From NCBI GenBank assembly GCA_937959115.1, contig CALGAW010000057.1:32717-96716 (forward strand): 64,000 nucleotides of DNA, given 5' to 3'. Both the position numbers and the translations under genes were made by a program. Below the pieces are notes generated by a model. It was not told the DNA's origin. It saw only the letters and a list, made by a program, of their open reading frames with translations, and did not search any database. Position 1 is the stretch's first letter. The number at the start of each line of letters is the position of its first letter. The DNA comes from an uncultured Saprospiraceae bacterium (GTDB lineage: Bacteria; Bacteroidota; Bacteroidia; Chitinophagales; Saprospiraceae). Shown here in pieces: positions 63,511 through 64,000 of the stretch.

Positions 63511-64000
63511 AAAATGGAGTTAATTTTATTGTTGTTTTGTTTAAATACAATAACCCTTTCTATGCCTTCTTTTCCCATTCCATCCTTCTCTACAGAAATT
63601 TTAGTCTTAAATAAGATATAGTCAATATCTCTTTTAGTTTCTTTAGAATATAGTTGTATTGGAGTCGTTGACACCTTAATTGATTTTGAATCTTCACTGT
63701 TTTCAAGTAAATAATCAACGAACTCTCTTAATGAAATAGACTTGTTTAAATCTGGGAAAAAGTCATTTTTAAATTGCGATTCGTTGTATTCAAAAAAACT
63801 ATAAAACTCGTCAAGGTTTGTTTTTTCTCCTGGGTTGAGTGAAGCTTTGAGAAAGCTCAAATAATCTTCAGCAGTTTGCTTTAATTCTTCATCAGTGTAG
63901 TGTTTTTCTTTTTTGTTTTTGGCAAATAAATCGCAGGGTTGAAAGCTTGCTAACCTATCAACATACAATCCTAGTCGATTTTCAATGAAACATCCTTTTT
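63507..64000 (-). CDS. Unknown protein, 5' end outside window
   Basis: The leftward frame is open to the window edge, so the start lies beyond 64000; a TTG at 63968 is not needed. At least 160 residues are visible: GCFIENRLGLYVDRLASFQP, a helical region (YTDEELKQTAEDYLSFLK), then DLNKSISLREFVDYLLENSE and IDYILFKTKISVEKDGMGKE. I do not recognise a family. It overlaps the TPR gene by 4 bp and is the first visible member of the leftward block. Confidence 0.65.
   Translation of the reverse strand, partial: KGCFIENRLGLYVDRLASFQPCDLFAKNKKEKHYTDEELKQTAEDYLSFLKASLNPGEKTNLDEFYSFFEYNESQFKNDFFPDLNKSISLREFVDYLLENSEDSKSIKVSTTPIQLYSKETKRDIDYILFKTKISVEKDGMGKEGIERVIVFKQNNNKINSIL

Overview
The window looks like chromosomal DNA of a marine-type member of the Bacteroidota, probably close to Saprospiria/Lewinella-like bacteria; that placement is an inference. 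The support is: type IX secretion (T9SS) C-terminal tails, SprB-type adhesion repeats, many very large secreted proteins built of tandem modules, TAnnTTTG-like -7 promoter elements just before start codons, AT-rich spacers containing TCATTATCAATTTTCAAT-like text, and lipoproteins with Bacteroidota-style signal peptides. I see no rRNA, tRNA, CRISPR array, intact insertion sequence or prophage.

Left part (1-17.3 kb): a partial secreted protein made of about 51-residue DCDNGG repeats, then a SdrD-like/lamin-tail secreted protein, both reading right and closed by a strong terminator at 3055. A leftward trio follows (transglutaminase-like, DUF4442 hotdog, lipoprotein). Next come a SprB-repeat adhesin with a T9SS tail, lepA (EF4), a CBM9/DUF5916 outer-membrane protein, a gamma-glutamyltransferase homologue without signal peptide, and a 1090-residue M43 metalloprotease that ends in a dockerin-like module.

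Middle part (17.4-33.5 kb): a compact set (LolA-like protein, lipoprotein, hotdog dehydratase, GT2-DUF2062 glycosyltransferase, and a 1284-residue MMPL transporter fused to a PlsC acyltransferase and a methyltransferase). It resembles the lipid-handling and export half of aryl-polyene/flexirubin clusters but has no ketosynthase or ACP here. Then come a beta-helix T9SS protein, a second M43 protease, a HAD hydrolase with a small membrane protein, a lipoprotein, a 2OG-Fe(II) oxygenase, and an ABC ATPase/FtsX permease pair.

Right part (33.7-64 kb): three tandem paralogues of a trimeric-fibre type protein (signal peptide, long 17-residue head repeats, Peptidase_S74 intramolecular chaperone, coiled coil). 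Facing them are a 2896-residue mosaic adhesin and a beta-helix protein. The last 10.5 kb is a leftward gene block with overlapping starts: a partial gene at the edge, a TPR protein, two likely outer-membrane proteins, an M43 lipoprotein protease, and an 859-residue fusion of a TAXI periplasmic ligand-binding domain to a CASTOR/POLLUX-like ion channel (pore plus RCK domains). The block closes with a small membrane/coiled-coil reading frame split by one in-frame amber codon.

The TAXI-channel fusion is the best candidate for an undescribed system: a bacterial ligand-gated channel built from a TRAP-type sensor and an RCK channel with a non-canonical filter. Two other patterns run across the window. 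One C-terminal domain ending in LVYF is shared by the first gene and the 2896-residue gene 40 kb away. One dockerin-like C-terminal module is shared by the 1090-residue protease and the beta-helix protein. These suggest secretion or anchoring modules in addition to the classical T9SS tail.
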